DNA of 64,000 bases from Sphingomicrobium aestuariivivum (GCF_024721585.1 NZ_CP102629.1:930001-994000); one strand, 5' to 3'; numbered from the stretch's first letter, positions 43,216-54,739 are shown. Notes: generated from the letters alone by a model not told the origin. Program-made: numbers and translations.

Positions 43216-44075
43216 CAGTCGATCGCCTCCGCGTTACGCGCCGCCTTCGCGGCCTCCTCGCGCGCGCCGACGAACTCGGGACTGCGCGCCACCGCCTTGC
43301 CGGGCAGGCGCAAGTCATAGCGGTCGACCCCGATGCCGAGCAGCGCGGCCTTGGCATCCAATGCCATGAACTTTTCCAGCGCCTCGGCCGCCTGCCGTTC
43401 GCCTTCGGGCAGGACGAGGATTTCGCCCGTCGCCACATTGAGGTCCCAGCGCCGCCCGCCGACCCAGCGCGCCGAGGCAAGCTGCGGCTTCAAGGCCGGC
43501 ACGCGCTCGAGCAACCGCTCGAGCTGCGCCAGTTCGCGGTTCGCGCCCGCGCCGATGAGCAGCGGCAGGTCGGGCATCTCGGCCACCGGTACGCGCTCGA
43601 GGATCACGCCCTCGGCATCGACGAGGAACAGGCGGTCCTCGCCCTGCCACAAGGCGGCGGGCTGGCGTTCGACCATGTCGATGACCAGCGTGTCGGGATA
43701 GCGCCGCGACACGCGCGCATCCTTCACATAGGAAAATTCCATGAGCTCTTCGCGCAAGCCGGCCACGTCGACGAGCGGCAACGCGCGGTCATGCTCCTCG
43801 AGCGCGATCTGGTAGACCGCGTCCGAATCCATCTGCTCGATGCCCTTGATGTCGATGCGCCCGACCTCGAGCCCCATCTTGCCCATGCCGGCGCCGATCG
43901 CCGTGCCGATCATGCCGGGAACCCCGAAAGCGAACAGGAGGGCGACCGCGCCGACCACGGCCGCCGCGATCCCGCTCATGCGCAGGAGCTTTTCGGCTCC
44001 CGGCGTGTCCTGCACCTTGGGCGCCCGCTTCTTGGGCGCGCCCTTCCGCTTCTTCGTGGTCCCCCCGCGCGCCAT
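43215..44075 (-). CDS. ftsQ: Cell division protein FtsQ
   Basis: Bitopic divisome protein linking the ring to FtsL/FtsB. It has 286 residues from the ATG at 44075 (1-nt overlap with ddl). Basic cytosolic tail (KKRKGAPKKRAPK), one TM helix at about 40-65 (IAAAVVGAVALLFAFGVPGM), then a POTRA domain (VGRIDIKGIEQMDSDAVYQI; FSYVKDARVSRRYPDTLVI) and the FtsQ beta domain. Both ends overlap neighbours by 1 nt. Confidence 0.94.
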   Translation of the reverse strand: MARGGTTKKRKGAPKKRAPKVQDTPGAEKLLRMSGIAAAVVGAVALLFAFGVPGMIGTAIGAGMGKMGLEVGRIDIKGIEQMDSDAVYQIALEEHDRALPLVDVAGLREELMEFSYVKDARVSRRYPDTLVIDMVERQPAALWQGEDRLFLVDAEGVILERVPVAEMPDLPLLIGAGANRELAQLERLLERVPALKPQLASARWVGGRRWDLNVATGEILVLPEGERQAAEALEKFMALDAKAALLGIGVDRYDLRLPGKAVARSPEFVGAREEAAKAARNAEAID

Positions 44076-45001
44076 CAGCCAAGCGCCTCCGCGATCAGCC
44101 GTTCGCACAGCTCGCCATAATCGATCCCGCGGGCCTTCGCCTGCTCGGGCACGAGGCTCAGCGGCGTCATGCCCGGCTGCGTATTGGTCTCGAGCAAGAA
44201 CAGCCCGTCCATCCCGCGTTCTTCATCCCAACGGAAATCGGAGCGCGAACAGCCCTTGCAGCCGAGCACGCGATGCGCTGCGAGCGCCAGTTCCTTCATC
44301 CGGTCGGCAATGTCTGCGGGCACTTCGGCGGGACAGACATGGACCGTCTGCCCTTCCTCATATTTGTGCGCATAATCGTACCAGCCGCTGGCGATCTTGA
44401 GCTCGGTCACCTCGAGCGCCTCGTCGCCGAGCACCGCCACGGTCAGCTCGTGGCCCGCGATGAATTCCTCGGCGAGCAGGCGGTCGAATTCCTGCCACGG
44501 CCCCGTCGTCTCCGGCGTGATCGGCCCCGTCTCCTCGGTGACGATCGCCACCCCGACCGACGAGCCCTCGTCGACGGGCTTGAGGACATAGGGACGCGGC
44601 AGCGGATCACCCTCATAGACGCTCGCGCTGGTCACGATCCGCCCCGGCGGCATCGGAATGCCATGCGGCTCGAGCACCGCCTTGGTCAGCTGCTTGTCGA
44701 TGGCCACCGCCGAGGTGGTCACGCCCGAATGCGTATAGGGCACCTGCATGAGATCGAGCATGCCCTGCACCGTCCCGTCCTCGCCGGGCGAGCCGTGCAG
44801 CGCGTTGAACACCACGTCGGGGCGATGCCCCGCGATCACGGCAGCGACATTGCGGTCCATGTCGACCGGCGTGACGTTCGACCAGCCACGCTCGCGCAGC
44901 GCCTTCACGACGCCCTCGCCGCTCGACAGCGACACTTCGCGCTCGGCCGACCAGCCGCCCATCAGGACGACGACATGCAGACCCTTGTTCAACTCGCTCA
45001 T
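44075..45001 (-). CDS. ddl: D-alanine--D-alanine ligase
   Basis: ATP-grasp enzyme joining two D-Ala for the peptidoglycan stem. It has 308 residues from the ATG at 45001. Motifs: GGWSAEREVSLSSG, NALHGSPGEDGTVQGML, the ATP-grasp strand PYVLKPVDEGSSVGVAIV, and the metal and D-Ala region LLETNTQPGMTPLSLVP, where the commoner E-x-N-T-x-P-G-M pattern is kept. ATGA overlap with murB and 1-nt overlap with ftsQ. Confidence 0.96.
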   Translation of the reverse strand: MSELNKGLHVVVLMGGWSAEREVSLSSGEGVVKALRERGWSNVTPVDMDRNVAAVIAGHRPDVVFNALHGSPGEDGTVQGMLDLMQVPYTHSGVTTSAVAIDKQLTKAVLEPHGIPMPPGRIVTSASVYEGDPLPRPYVLKPVDEGSSVGVAIVTEETGPITPETTGPWQEFDRLLAEEFIAGHELTVAVLGDEALEVTELKIASGWYDYAHKYEEGQTVHVCPAEVPADIADRMKELALAAHRVLGCKGCSRSDFRWDEERGMDGLFLLETNTQPGMTPLSLVPEQAKARGIDYGELCERLIAEALG

Positions 45002-45891
45002 CGGCGTCCTACCCGCTTGATCTCCCATTCGAGCTCGGTGCCCGAATGCTTCTTCACCCGCTCGCGCACCTCGTCGCCAAGGTCCTCGATATCGGCGGAG
45101 GTCGCATCCCCCGTGTTGATGAGGAAGTTGGTGTGCTTTTCCGAGACCTGCGCGCCGCCCTTCTTCAGCCCGCGGCATCCCGCGGCATCGACGAACTGCC
45201 ACGCCGACCCGCCCTCGGGGTTCTTGAAGGTCGATCCGCCCGTCTTGGTCCGCACCGGCTGCGATGCCTCGCGCGATTCCTGGATGCGGTCCATCTCGGC
45301 CTGGATCACCTCCGGCTTTTCGGGATGCCCCTCCAGCGTCGCCGACACGACGATCGCGCCCTCGGGCAAATCGCTGTGCCGATAGGAGTAGCCGAGGTCG
45401 GCATTGCCCCACGTCTCGACGGTCCCGTCGCGCCGCACGATCACCGCCTCGGTCAGGATCTCGCAGGTCTCGCGCCCATAGGCGCCGCCGTTCATCCGCA
45501 CGAAGCCGCCCAATGTCCCCGGGATCGAGCGCAGGAATTCCATCCCGCCGATCCCCGCATCGCGCGCGGTCGAGCTGATGAGCACGCCATGCGCACCCCC
45601 ACCCGCCTTCAGCGTCACGTCATCGACCTGCTCGACCTTGGCAAAGGCCTTGGGCAGCTTCACGACCACCCCCTCGACCCCGCCATCGCGGATGATGAGG
45701 TTGGATCCCAACCCCAGCCCCATCACGGGCACATCTTCATCGAGCTGCGACAGGAACTGGGACAGGTCGTCGACGTCCGCCGGCTCGAACAGCCAGTCGG
45801 CATTGCCGCCCGCCTTGAACCAGACGAGCTTGGCCAGCGGCGCATCCGCCGTCAGCTTGCCGCGGACTTCAATGTCGCCCGGCGCGCTCAC
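44998..45891 (-). CDS. murB: UDP-N-acetylenolpyruvoylglucosamine reductase
   Basis: FAD enzyme reducing the enolpyruvyl group to form UDP-MurNAc. It has 297 residues from a GTG at 45891 that overlaps the murC stop (GTGA). FAD-binding block [33 protein letters not shown]; the catalytic serine lies in [15 protein letters not shown]. This is the short type I/II form usual in alphaproteobacteria. Confidence 0.96.
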   Translation of the reverse strand: MSAPGDIEVRGKLTADAPLAKLVWFKAGGNADWLFEPADVDDLSQFLSQLDEDVPVMGLGLGSNLIIRDGGVEGVVVKLPKAFAKVEQVDDVTLKAGGGAHGVLISSTARDAGIGGMEFLRSIPGTLGGFVRMNGGAYGRETCEILTEAVIVRRDGTVETWGNADLGYSYRHSDLPEGAIVVSATLEGHPEKPEVIQAEMDRIQESREASQPVRTKTGGSTFKNPEGGSAWQFVDAAGCRGLKKGGAQVSEKHTNFLINTGDATSADIEDLGDEVRERVKKHSGTELEWEIKRVGRR

Positions 45892-47303
45892 TTGTTCTTC
45901 CTCGCATCGGCGATGCCGTCGGCAAGCCGCGCCGCCCAGCCGGTGATATCGCCCGCGCCCATGCACAGGATGACATCGCCCTTGGCCGCCACGTCGCGCA
46001 GCGCGAGCGCGAGATCCGCCTCGTCCTCGACGGTCTTCACCATGCGCACGCCGCGCTGGCGCAGCCCCTCGGCCAGCACCTCGGACGACACGCCCTCGAT
46101 CGGCTCCTCGCCCGCCGCATAGACGGGCGTCACATAGACGATGTCGGCCTCGTTGAAGGCGGTCTGGAATTCCTCCATCAGGTCGCCGAGGCGCGAATAG
46201 CGGTGCGGCTGCACCACCGCGATGACACGGCTGTCGGGGCAGGCATCTCGCGCCGCCTCGAGCACCGCGCGGATCTCCACCGGATGGTGCGCATAGTCAT
46301 CGATGATCGTCGCCCCGCCGATCTCGCCGACCTTGGAGAAGCGCCGCTTGACGCCGTCGAAGCTGGCGAAGCCCTCGCGGATCTGCTCCTCGGTCACGCC
46401 CAGCTCCATCGCCGCCCCGATCGCACCCAGGGCGTTCAGCACATTGTGCTTGCCGGGGATCGGCACGTGGATGTCCTTCATGGTCGTCACATCGCCATCG
46501 CGGTCGGTGTGGACGACATCGAAACAGGTGCCGCCAAGCTCGGGCCGCACATTGTCGGCGCGAAGGTCGGCGTTGGTCGAGAAGCCATAGGTGCGGATGC
46601 GCCGGTCGGCGACCTGCCCGATGACATTCTGCACCTCGGGATGGTCGATGCACATCACGGCAAGGCCATAGAAAGGCACATTCTCGACGAACTGGGCGAA
46701 GGCGGCCTTCACTTCATCGAAGCCGCCATAATGGTCGAGATGCTCGGGATCGATATTGGTGACGATCGCGATCGTGCCGTCGAGCCGCAGGAAGCTGCCG
46801 TCAGATTCGTCCGCCTCGACCACCATCCAGTCGGACGACCCCAGCCGCGCGTTCGAGCCATAGCGGTTGATGATCCCGCCGTTGATGACGGTCGGGTCGA
46901 TCCCGCCCGCATCGAGCAACGCCGCGACCATCGAGGTCGTCGTCGTCTTGCCGTGCGTGCCGGCGACCGCGACGGTCTGCTGCATCCGCATCAGCTCGGC
47001 GAGCATCTCCGAGCGCTTGACCAGCGGCAGCCGCTTCTCGGATGCCGCCTGCACTTCGGGATTGGTGCGCCGGATCGCGGTCGAGCAGACCACGACTTCG
47101 GCATCGCCCAGGTTTTCGGGCGCATGGCCGATATGCACGGGGATGCCCGCGTCGCGCAGCTTCTGCGTGACCGGCCCGTCCTTCATGTCCGAGCCCTGCA
47201 CCTTGTAGCCGAGCTGGTGCATCACCTCGGCGATGCCCGACATGCCGATGCCGCCGATGCCGACGAAATGGATCGTGCCGAGGTCGCGTCCCAGAGCCTT
47301 CAT
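45888..47303 (-). CDS. murC: UDP-N-acetylmuramate--L-alanine ligase
   Basis: Mur ligase adding L-Ala to UDP-MurNAc, the first step of the stem peptide. It has 471 residues. N-terminal UDP-binding [24 protein letters not shown]-loop [18 protein letters not shown]; central [15 protein letters not shown]-terminal [18 protein letters not shown]. It lies 14 nt after murG. Confidence 0.97.
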   Translation of the reverse strand: MKALGRDLGTIHFVGIGGIGMSGIAEVMHQLGYKVQGSDMKDGPVTQKLRDAGIPVHIGHAPENLGDAEVVVCSTAIRRTNPEVQAASEKRLPLVKRSEMLAELMRMQQTVAVAGTHGKTTTTSMVAALLDAGGIDPTVINGGIINRYGSNARLGSSDWMVVEADESDGSFLRLDGTIAIVTNIDPEHLDHYGGFDEVKAAFAQFVENVPFYGLAVMCIDHPEVQNVIGQVADRRIRTYGFSTNADLRADNVRPELGGTCFDVVHTDRDGDVTTMKDIHVPIPGKHNVLNALGAIGAAMELGVTEEQIREGFASFDGVKRRFSKVGEIGGATIIDDYAHHPVEIRAVLEAARDACPDSRVIAVVQPHRYSRLGDLMEEFQTAFNEADIVYVTPVYAAGEEPIEGVSSEVLAEGLRQRGVRMVKTVEDEADLALALRDVAAKGDVILCMGAGDITGWAARLADGIADARKNK

Positions 47304-47317
47304 TTAAACATTCGCCT

Positions 47318-48472
47318 TCATGCAGGTACGCCCATGCCCGACGCGCGCGGCGTCGGATTACTCGCGCCGACCAGCCCGACCGGCACCGGCGTATCTCCCG
47401 CCGCGATACGTTCGACGAGGTCGGCCAGTTCCTCCGCCGCGCGCGGACGCCCGACCGACAGGCTGCGCTGCGCCGCGGTGGCCAGCGCCTCGCCGTCGCC
47501 CGCGATCTCCTCGATCTGCCGCGCCAGCTTCTCGGGGGTAAAGTCGGGTTGCTTGATCATCGCCGCGCCGCCCGCCTTGGCCATCTCCATGGCATTGTAG
47601 GTCTGGTGGTCATCGGTCGCGATCGGCAGCGGCACGAGGATCGCCGGCCGCCCCGCCGCCGTCAGTTCCGCAATCGTCGAGGCACCCGCCCGCGCGATCA
47701 CCAGATGCGCATTGCCGATCCGCCGCGGCATGTCCTCGATATAGGTCAGCGTCTCGGCCGGGATTTCCAGCTCGGCATAGCGCGCGCGTACCCGGTCGAT
47801 ATCCTCGGGGCGGCACTGCTGCACCACGTTGAGGCGATGCCGCAGCCCTTCCTCGAGCTGGCCGAGCGCCTCGGGCACGACCTCGCCGAGCACGCTCGCC
47901 CCCTGGCTCCCGCCGGTCACGAGGATGTGGAAGGGGCTCGTCTCATCGAGCGGCGGGAAAGGCATCTCGCCGAGCCGCGCGACTTCGACGCGCACCGGAT
48001 TGCCGACCAGCACTTCCTTCGACTTGTCCTTCGAGCGCTGCACGGTCCTGTAGGCGGTCGCGACCGCCTTGGCCCGCCGCGCCAGCAGGCGGTTCACCCG
48101 CCCCAGCACCGCATTCTGTTCATGCAGCACCGTGGGCACGCCCTCGGCCTGCGCCGCCATCAGCGCGGGCAAGGCGGGATAGCCGCCGAAGCCGACCACG
48201 CAATCGGGGGTGAAATCGCGATACAGCATCCGCGCGGCCTTTCGCCCCTGCATCACGCCGAAGAAGGCCTTGATCATGCCGATGGGCCCGCCGCCGAGAC
48301 GACCGGCAGGCAGCACCTCGACCGGCACGTCCTCGAAGATCGCGGGGATCTTCGCGCCGCGCGCATCGGTTACCAGCATGACGCCGTGGCCGCGGGCCTT
48401 CAACTCGTTGGCCAGCGCATGCGCGGGCACCATATGGCCACCGGTCCCACCGGCTGCCAGCGTGATATTCAT
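47318..48472 (-). CDS. murG: UDP-GlcNAc:lipid I GlcNAc transferase MurG
   Basis: Peripheral membrane glycosyltransferase (GT28) making lipid II from lipid I on the inner face. It has 384 residues from the ATG at 48472 (ATGA overlap with ftsW). Glycine loop LAAGGTGGHMVPAHALA; donor loop VTGGSQGASVLGEVVP; C-terminal ARAGASTIAELTAAGRPAIL, PLPIATDDHQTYNA. Confidence 0.97.
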   Translation of the reverse strand: MNITLAAGGTGGHMVPAHALANELKARGHGVMLVTDARGAKIPAIFEDVPVEVLPAGRLGGGPIGMIKAFFGVMQGRKAARMLYRDFTPDCVVGFGGYPALPALMAAQAEGVPTVLHEQNAVLGRVNRLLARRAKAVATAYRTVQRSKDKSKEVLVGNPVRVEVARLGEMPFPPLDETSPFHILVTGGSQGASVLGEVVPEALGQLEEGLRHRLNVVQQCRPEDIDRVRARYAELEIPAETLTYIEDMPRRIGNAHLVIARAGASTIAELTAAGRPAILVPLPIATDDHQTYNAMEMAKAGGAAMIKQPDFTPEKLARQIEEIAGDGEALATAAQRSLSVGRPRAAEELADLVERIAAGDTPVPVGLVGASNPTPRASGMGVPA

Positions 48473-49638
48473 GTTCCGCTCCATCGGACCACATAGGGTG
48501 ATCGGTTGAGATAGGGGTTCCGGCGGCTGAAAGCGAGGAGCAATCCCATGCCGATCGACAAGGCCAGCATCGACGACCCGCCATAGGAAATGAAGGGCAG
48601 CGTCATGCCCTTCGACGGCGCGATCTGCACGTTGACCGCCATGTTGATGAAAGCCTGCAGCCCGAACTGCAGTACCAGCCCCGCGCTCGCGAGGATCGCC
48701 AGCGCATCATCCTCGTCGAGGAGCTTCACCAGCACCCGCGCCACGATCATGAAATAGAGGATGGCGATGGCAAGGCAGGCAATCAGCCCGAACTCCTCGC
48801 CGATCACGCTGAAGATATAGTCGGTATGCGGCTCGGGCAGCCCGAACTTCAACTCGCCCGCCCCCGGCCCCTTGCCGAGCAGCCCGCCCGCGGTCAGCGT
48901 CGCCATCGCGCGGTCGGTCTGGAAGCTGTCGCCCTCGCCGAACAGGAAGGCGTCGATGCGCGTGGTCGCCACGTCATAGAAGAAATAGGCCAGCACGATC
49001 CCGACCAGCCCCGCCACGCCCAGCCCTGCGACCAGCTTCATGCGCGCGCCCGCCAGCGCGAACATCGCCGCCCAGGTCGCCAGGAAGATCACGGTCGAGC
49101 CGAAGTCGGGCTGGCGCATCAGGAGGAAGGCGGTGACGAGCGCAAGCCCGCCCGAGGCGGCCGCGCGCGTCACGAAGCTCCACCGCCGCGTGAAGAGGAA
49201 GGCCAGCGTGACGACATAGACCGGCTTCAGGAATTCCGAAGGCTGCACCCGCGACACGCCGAAATCGAGCCAGCGCTTGGCCCCGTTGATCTCGCTCCCG
49301 AGCCACGGCACCAGCGCCAGCGCGACAATCCCCACCGCGGTCGCAAGCAGGCACAGCCGCGTCAGCAACAGTCGCGGCATGGCCGAGACGAGGAACATCA
49401 CCGGCACCGACACGAACAGCCAGCCCAGCTGGCGCCAGAAGAAATAGAGTTCGGGCAGCGTCGCGGTGGCCGAGGAATAGCGGTCCGCCGCGGCAGGGCT
49501 CGCCGCTGCCACCGCGATCAGCCCGATGCCGATGAGCACGAACAAGAGCGCGATCAGCGTGCGGTCGACTTCCCAGAACCATTGGCTGGTGGCCGAGCGG
49601 TCCGAGCGTCCATAGCTGGCGGGCCGGATCTTGAGCAT
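48469..49638 (-). CDS. ftsW: Septal peptidoglycan polymerase FtsW (SEDS)
   Basis: SEDS-family lipid II polymerase of the divisome, working with FtsI. It has 389 residues with about ten TM helices. Signature blocks: GSEINGAKRWLDFGVSRVQPSEFLK in parts, GSTVIFLATWAAMFALAG, PEPHTDYIFSVIGEEFGLIA, and the C-terminal PSKGMTLPFISYGGSSML. Context between murD and murG distinguishes it from RodA. It lies 3 nt after murD. Confidence 0.96.
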   Translation of the reverse strand: MLKIRPASYGRSDRSATSQWFWEVDRTLIALLFVLIGIGLIAVAAASPAAADRYSSATATLPELYFFWRQLGWLFVSVPVMFLVSAMPRLLLTRLCLLATAVGIVALALVPWLGSEINGAKRWLDFGVSRVQPSEFLKPVYVVTLAFLFTRRWSFVTRAAASGGLALVTAFLLMRQPDFGSTVIFLATWAAMFALAGARMKLVAGLGVAGLVGIVLAYFFYDVATTRIDAFLFGEGDSFQTDRAMATLTAGGLLGKGPGAGELKFGLPEPHTDYIFSVIGEEFGLIACLAIAILYFMIVARVLVKLLDEDDALAILASAGLVLQFGLQAFINMAVNVQIAPSKGMTLPFISYGGSSMLALSIGMGLLLAFSRRNPYLNRSPYVVRWSGT

Positions 49639-49641
49639 CGG

Positions 49642-50865
49642 CTAGAGCGCCTCCACCGCGGCGCGGAAGGCCTCCCCGCGTGCCTCGAAGTCTTTGAACT
49701 GGTCGAAGCTCGCGCAGGCCGGCGACAGGAGCACGGTATCGCCCGGCCGCGCTGCCGCTGCCGCCTCTTTCACCGCCTGCTCGATGGTCCCCGTCTTCAC
49801 GAAATCCACCTTGCCGTCCAATGCCTTGGCGAACAAGTCCTGTGCATCGCCAACGAGATAGGCGCGCACGATATTTCCCATATGTGGCCCAAGCGCTGAC
49901 AGGTCGCCCGACTTGGCCTGCCCGCCCGCGATCCAGTGGATGCGTTCGAAAGCGGCCAACGCGGGCGCCACGCTGTCGACATTGGTCGCCTTCGAGTCAT
50001 TGACGAAGGCGACCCCGTCCTTCTCGGCGACCCGCTCCATCCGGTGCGCGAGCCCCTTGAAGCTCGCCAGCCCCTTCTCGATCTCGTCGCGGGTGAGCCC
50101 GAGTGCCGAACAGGCAATGATCGCGGCCGCCGCATTTTGCGCATTGTGCGGCCCCGCCAGCGACGGCGACCAGTCCTCGCTCCCCGCCGGCACGTCGATC
50201 TCGCGCATGTCGACGGCGACGCTATCGCCCCCCTGCATCGCGAACAATCGCTCCTTGGAGGCGACATATTTGTCGAACTCGCCATCATAGCGGTCGAGAT
50301 GGTCGGGCGTGATGTTGAGCAGCACCGCCACCTCGCAATCGAGCCCCTGCGTCAAGTCGATCTGATAGCTGGACAGTTCGAGCACATAGGCCCCGCCCTC
50401 CGGCAGCGGATCGAGGCTCAGGATCGGCTCGCCGATATTGCCCGCCGCCACGCTCGGCACCTTCGCCTCGCGCAGGATATGGTCGATGAGCGCGGTGGTC
50501 GTCGACTTGCCGTTGGTGCCGGTAATCCCGACGACGACATGCCGCGGCAGGTCGCCCCGCGCCCGCGCGAATAGCTCGACATCGCCGATGATCTCGCAGC
50601 CCGCCTCGCGCGCTTTCTCGGCAATCACATGCGTGTTGATCGGCACGCCGGGCGACACGACGAGGCTGTCATATCCCGCCAGCCCCTCCGCGACGAAGTC
50701 GACGCGCTTGGCGAACGGATTGGCCCGCCCGCGTGCTTCCTCATTGTCGTCCCAGCAGGCCACCTCGCAGCCCGAGCGCACCAGCGCCGACACGGTCGCC
50801 AGCCCCGAACGCGCGAGGCCGTAGACAGCATATTTCCGACCCTGCCAGGCCTCCGATAGGATCAC
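49642..50865 (-). CDS. murD: UDP-N-acetylmuramoyl-L-alanine--D-glutamate ligase
   Basis: Adds D-Glu to UDP-MurNAc-L-Ala. It has 407 residues, somewhat short for MurD. P-loop [60 protein letters not shown] in parts; C-terminal [20 protein letters not shown], which is diagnostic of MurD. GTG start overlapping the mraY stop (GTGA). Confidence 0.96.
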   Translation of the reverse strand: MILSEAWQGRKYAVYGLARSGLATVSALVRSGCEVACWDDNEEARGRANPFAKRVDFVAEGLAGYDSLVVSPGVPINTHVIAEKAREAGCEIIGDVELFARARGDLPRHVVVGITGTNGKSTTTALIDHILREAKVPSVAAGNIGEPILSLDPLPEGGAYVLELSSYQIDLTQGLDCEVAVLLNITPDHLDRYDGEFDKYVASKERLFAMQGGDSVAVDMREIDVPAGSEDWSPSLAGPHNAQNAAAAIIACSALGLTRDEIEKGLASFKGLAHRMERVAEKDGVAFVNDSKATNVDSVAPALAAFERIHWIAGGQAKSGDLSALGPHMGNIVRAYLVGDAQDLFAKALDGKVDFVKTGTIEQAVKEAAAAARPGDTVLLSPACASFDQFKDFEARGEAFRAAVEAL

Positions 50866-51932
50866 CGCAGTTTCAGCGTCGACAGGCCGGCCAGCGCCAG
50901 CACGAAGCTGATGATCCAGAAGCGGATCACCACCGTCGGCTCGGACCAGCCCATCTGCTCGAAATGATGGTGGATGGGGGCCATCTTGAAGATGCGCTTG
51001 CCGGTCCGCTTGAAGAAGAAGACCTGCAGGATCACCGACACCGCCTCGAGCACGAACAGCCCGCCGACGATCGCCAGCACGAATTCGTGATGGGTGGCGA
51101 CGGCGACCGCGCCCAGCGCCCCGCCGAGCGCAAGACTGCCGGTATCGCCCATGAAGACGGCAGCGGGCGGTGCGTTGAACCAGAGGAACGCCAGCCCCGC
51201 GCCGACCACCGCGAGCAGCACGACGGTGAGTTCGCCCACGCCGAGCACGTGCGGGATACCGAGATAGTCGGCGAACACCGCGTTACCCACGAGATAGGCG
51301 ATGAGCGTGAAGGCCACGCTGGCGATGATGACCGGCATGGTCGCGAGGCCATCCAGGCCGTCGGTAAGGTTCACCGCATTGCCGAAGGCGACGATCACAA
51401 ACGCCCCGAAGGCGATGTAGAACCAGCCGATGTCCATCACCGGCCCCTGTATGAAGGGCAAATAGAGATAGGTGCCTGACAGGTCGATCATCAGCGCCGT
51501 CGCCAGCCCCGCGATGATGAACTCGAGCAGGAGCCGCACCTTGCCGGGGATCCCCGCATGATGCGCTTTCCTGACCTTGTCATAGTCGTCCATGAAGCCG
51601 ATCAGCCCGAAGCCCGCCGTCACCAGCAGCACCGCCCAGACATAACGGTTCGAAAGGTCCATCCACAGGAAGACCGACAGGAACACGCTGATGAGGATGA
51701 GCAGCCCGCCCATCGTCGGCGTGCCGCGCTTGGCGAGGTGCGATTGCGGCCCGTCGGCGCGGATCGGCTGGCCCTTGCCCTGCTTCTTCCTGAGCCAGGC
51801 GATGAAGGCCGGCCCGAGAATGAGCCCGATCAGCAGCGCGGTGCCGGTGGCGGCGCCCGCGCGGAAGGTGATGTAGCGGATGAGGTTCAGCGGCCCGGGG
51901 AAACCCAGCCATTCGGCGATGATATAGAGCAT
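50862..51932 (-). CDS. mraY: Phospho-MurNAc-pentapeptide translocase MraY
   Basis: Integral membrane enzyme transferring phospho-MurNAc-pentapeptide to undecaprenyl phosphate (lipid I). It has 356 residues and about ten TM helices. Signature blocks: [21 protein letters not shown] in parts; the Mg site [54 protein letters not shown]. 1-nt overlap with murF (TAATG). Confidence 0.98.
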   Translation of the reverse strand: MLYIIAEWLGFPGPLNLIRYITFRAGAATGTALLIGLILGPAFIAWLRKKQGKGQPIRADGPQSHLAKRGTPTMGGLLILISVFLSVFLWMDLSNRYVWAVLLVTAGFGLIGFMDDYDKVRKAHHAGIPGKVRLLLEFIIAGLATALMIDLSGTYLYLPFIQGPVMDIGWFYIAFGAFVIVAFGNAVNLTDGLDGLATMPVIIASVAFTLIAYLVGNAVFADYLGIPHVLGVGELTVVLLAVVGAGLAFLWFNAPPAAVFMGDTGSLALGGALGAVAVATHHEFVLAIVGGLFVLEAVSVILQVFFFKRTGKRIFKMAPIHHHFEQMGWSEPTVVIRFWIISFVLALAGLSTLKLR

Positions 51933-53323
51933 TATGCCGCGTCCCCTGCCACTTTCGCGACGAGCTTGCCAAGTCCCATCGAGTTGGACGCCTTTACCAG
52001 AACCGCATCGCCGGGTCGCATCATCGATAACAGATTTGTCGTTGCACCCGCCGCATCGTTAACGTGGACGACCTCGATCGGGGTGAGGCTGAGGGCATCG
52101 GCAAGCGGCGCCATCTCCTCGCCGACGAGGATGGCGAGCGACACGCCCGCCGCCTCGACGGGCGCTGCCAGCGCGGCATGCGCCGCCGGCCCCGTGTCGC
52201 CCAGTTCCTTCATGGTGCCGAGCACCACGACCTTGCGCGCCGCCTTCTCGGCACCGAGCGACTTCAGCGTCGCCTCCATGCTCACCGGATTGGCGTTGTA
52301 GCTCTCGTCGATGAGCAGGATCTCGCCGCCCTCGATCTCGACGCGGTGGCGCGCGCCGCGCCCCTCGAGCCCGCCCATCTCGGTCAGCGCCAGCGCCGCG
52401 CGGGCGACATCGCCGCCGATCTGGCTCACCACCGTCAGCACGGTCAGCGCATTCTGCACCCAATGATCGCCGGGCTGCGAGATGGTGAAGGTCAGCGTCC
52501 GTCCCGGCAGCCGCGCGGTGACAAGGCTCCCGCCCGACCTCGCCGGTGCCGAATGCTTGACCGCCGCATCGCCTTCCGTCCCCCCGACCGTCAGGATGCG
52601 CTCGGCAAAGCCGCGCGCCGCCTTCACCAGCCGTTCGCGCTGGTCGGTCTCCTCGGGCACGATCGCCACCCCGCCGGGCTCGAGCCCCTCGAAGATCTCG
52701 CCCTTGGCATCGGCGATCGCCTCGATCGACCCGAGATTCTCGATATGCGCGGGGCCGATGGCGGTGATCACGGCGACATGGGGGCGCGTCATCCGCGTCA
52801 GTCCCGCGATCTCGCCGCTATGGTTCATCCCCATTTCCTGCACCGCGAAGAGCGCCTCGCGCGGCATGCGCGCAAGGCTCAAGGGCACGCCCGTATGGTT
52901 GTTGTAGCTCTTGACCGAGCGATGCACGCGCCCCGGCGCCAGCCGTTCGAGTGCCGCCGCGATCGCTTCCTTGGTCGAGGTCTTGCCGACGCTGCCGGTG
53001 ACCCCGATCACCACCGCATCGTCGGAAAGCCGCGCCCGCGCCGCCCGCGCCATCGCCTCGAGCGCTGCCGGTACATCGTCGACCAGCACATGCGGCCCCT
53101 CGACGGGCTGCGACACCAGCGCGGCGGCCGCACCCTTTTCAAAGGCGCCCGCGACGAAGTCATGGCCGTCGTGCACCGTGCCGGGCATGGCGACGAACAG
53201 GAAGCCGTCCTCCACCTCTCGGCTGTCGAAGGCGACCCCCGAAATCTCGAAGTCACCCGTGGCCTTGCCACCGGTCGCGGCAGTGATCTCGTCGGCGGTC
53301 CAGAGCGGCTGCTTGCTCATCAT
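51932..53323 (-). CDS. murF: UDP-MurNAc-tripeptide--D-Ala-D-Ala ligase
   Basis: Adds D-Ala-D-Ala to complete the pentapeptide. It has 463 residues from the ATG at 53323, picked because it gives the ATGA overlap with murE seen at most joints; the next codon is also ATG (53320). P-loop [55 protein letters not shown]-terminal [11 protein letters not shown]. All fit MurF. Confidence 0.95.
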   Translation of the reverse strand: MMSKQPLWTADEITAATGGKATGDFEISGVAFDSREVEDGFLFVAMPGTVHDGHDFVAGAFEKGAAAALVSQPVEGPHVLVDDVPAALEAMARAARARLSDDAVVIGVTGSVGKTSTKEAIAAALERLAPGRVHRSVKSYNNHTGVPLSLARMPREALFAVQEMGMNHSGEIAGLTRMTRPHVAVITAIGPAHIENLGSIEAIADAKGEIFEGLEPGGVAIVPEETDQRERLVKAARGFAERILTVGGTEGDAAVKHSAPARSGGSLVTARLPGRTLTFTISQPGDHWVQNALTVLTVVSQIGGDVARAALALTEMGGLEGRGARHRVEIEGGEILLIDESYNANPVSMEATLKSLGAEKAARKVVVLGTMKELGDTGPAAHAALAAPVEAAGVSLAILVGEEMAPLADALSLTPIEVVHVNDAAGATTNLLSMMRPGDAVLVKASNSMGLGKLVAKVAGDAA

Positions 53324-54735
53324 CCCGCGCACTCCCGTGCCACCTCGACATCGTCGAAGGGCAGCACATGGTCGCCGACGATCTGTCCCTGCTCGTGCCC
53401 CTTGCCCGCGAGCAGGACGATATCGCCCGCGCCCGCAAGGCTGATCGCATGGGCGATGCCCGCGCGCCGGTCGGCGACCTCGATCGCGCCAAGCGCGCCT
53501 TCGAGCACCTCGGCGCGGATCCGCGCGGGGTCCTCGCTTCTCGGATTGTCGTCGGTCACGATGACCACGTCCGAATGCTCCACCGCGACCTGCCCCATCG
53601 GCGCGCGCTTGCCCTTGTCGCGGTCACCGCCCGCCCCGAACAGGGTGATGAGCTTGCCCTCGACGTGCGGGCGCAGCGCCGCGATCGCCGCCTCCAATGC
53701 GTCGGGCGTATGCGCATAATCGACATAGACGGGCGCGCCGCGGCTGCTGATCACCGCGCGCTCGAGCCGCCCGCGCACGGGCGACAGCCGTCCCATCGCC
53801 TCGAACAATTTGCCCCAGCTCGCCCCCGTCGCCAGCGCGAGCCCCGCCGAGACCATCACGTTCGCCGCCTGGTAGGCGCCGATCAGCGGCAGCTTCAACA
53901 GCCGCGTCTCGCCGTCATGGGTGACGCTGATCGCCTGCCCCAGCGGGGTGGCGCGGCGCTCGCCCATGCGGATCGTCTCGCCGCGGCTGCCGACCGTCAT
54001 CAGCTTGAGGCCGCGCGACTTGGCCAGCGCGATCACCGCGTCGGAGGCCGGATCGTCGGTCCACACCACCGCCGTGCCGCCGGGGATGAGCCGTTCCTCG
54101 AACAGCTTCATCTTGGCGGAGAAATATTCCTCCATCGTGCCGTGATAATCGAGATGGTCGCGGCTGAAATTGGTGAAGGCGGCGGCTTCGACCGGGACGC
54201 CCGAGACGCGATGCTGGTCCAACCCGTGGCTCGACGCCTCGAACGCAACATGGCTGATCCCCATGCGCTTGAGGCCCGCCATATTGTGAAGGAAGGTGAC
54301 GATGTCGGGACTGGTCAGCCCCGTCTTCACCTGCTCTTCCGCCGTCGTCACGCCCAAGGTGCCGATCGAGGCCGAGCGATGCCCCATCATTCGCCACAGC
54401 TGGCGCGTCATCTCGACGGTCGAGGTCTTGCCGTTGGTCCCCGTCACCGCCACGACACGGTCGGGATAGGGCGCATAGAAACGCCCCGCCACCTCGGCGA
54501 ACAAGGCGCGCGGATCATCGCTGGCGATATGCTCGGCGCCCTCGACCTTGGCTTCAGGGCGCGCGATCACGCCGATCGCACCTTTCTCGATGGCGGCCGG
54601 AATGAAGTCCTCGCCGTTGACGGCCGCGCCCTGGAACGCACCGAAGATATTGCCCTTCACCACCTTGCGATGGTCGATGGCAAAGCCGGTTACCTTGGTA
54701 TCGCTCGCTCTTCCGGCGAGGTCGCACAGGCGCAA
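53320..54735 (-). CDS. murE: UDP-MurNAc-L-Ala-D-Glu--meso-DAP ligase
   Basis: Adds the third stem residue. It has 471 residues. P-loop VAVTGTNGKTSTVEMTRQLW; FEASSHGLDQHRVSGVPVEA; the amino-acid-specifying loop TDDNPRSEDPARI has D-N-P-R, the mark of meso-diaminopimelate addition. The start is TTG at 54735 with GGAG upstream, 4 nt after the ftsI stop; this odd start may lower translation. Confidence 0.96.
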   Translation of the reverse strand: MRLCDLAGRASDTKVTGFAIDHRKVVKGNIFGAFQGAAVNGEDFIPAAIEKGAIGVIARPEAKVEGAEHIASDDPRALFAEVAGRFYAPYPDRVVAVTGTNGKTSTVEMTRQLWRMMGHRSASIGTLGVTTAEEQVKTGLTSPDIVTFLHNMAGLKRMGISHVAFEASSHGLDQHRVSGVPVEAAAFTNFSRDHLDYHGTMEEYFSAKMKLFEERLIPGGTAVVWTDDPASDAVIALAKSRGLKLMTVGSRGETIRMGERRATPLGQAISVTHDGETRLLKLPLIGAYQAANVMVSAGLALATGASWGKLFEAMGRLSPVRGRLERAVISSRGAPVYVDYAHTPDALEAAIAALRPHVEGKLITLFGAGGDRDKGKRAPMGQVAVEHSDVVIVTDDNPRSEDPARIRAEVLEGALGAIEVADRRAGIAHAISLAGAGDIVLLAGKGHEQGQIVGDHVLPFDDVEVARECAG

Positions 54736-54739
54736 ATCG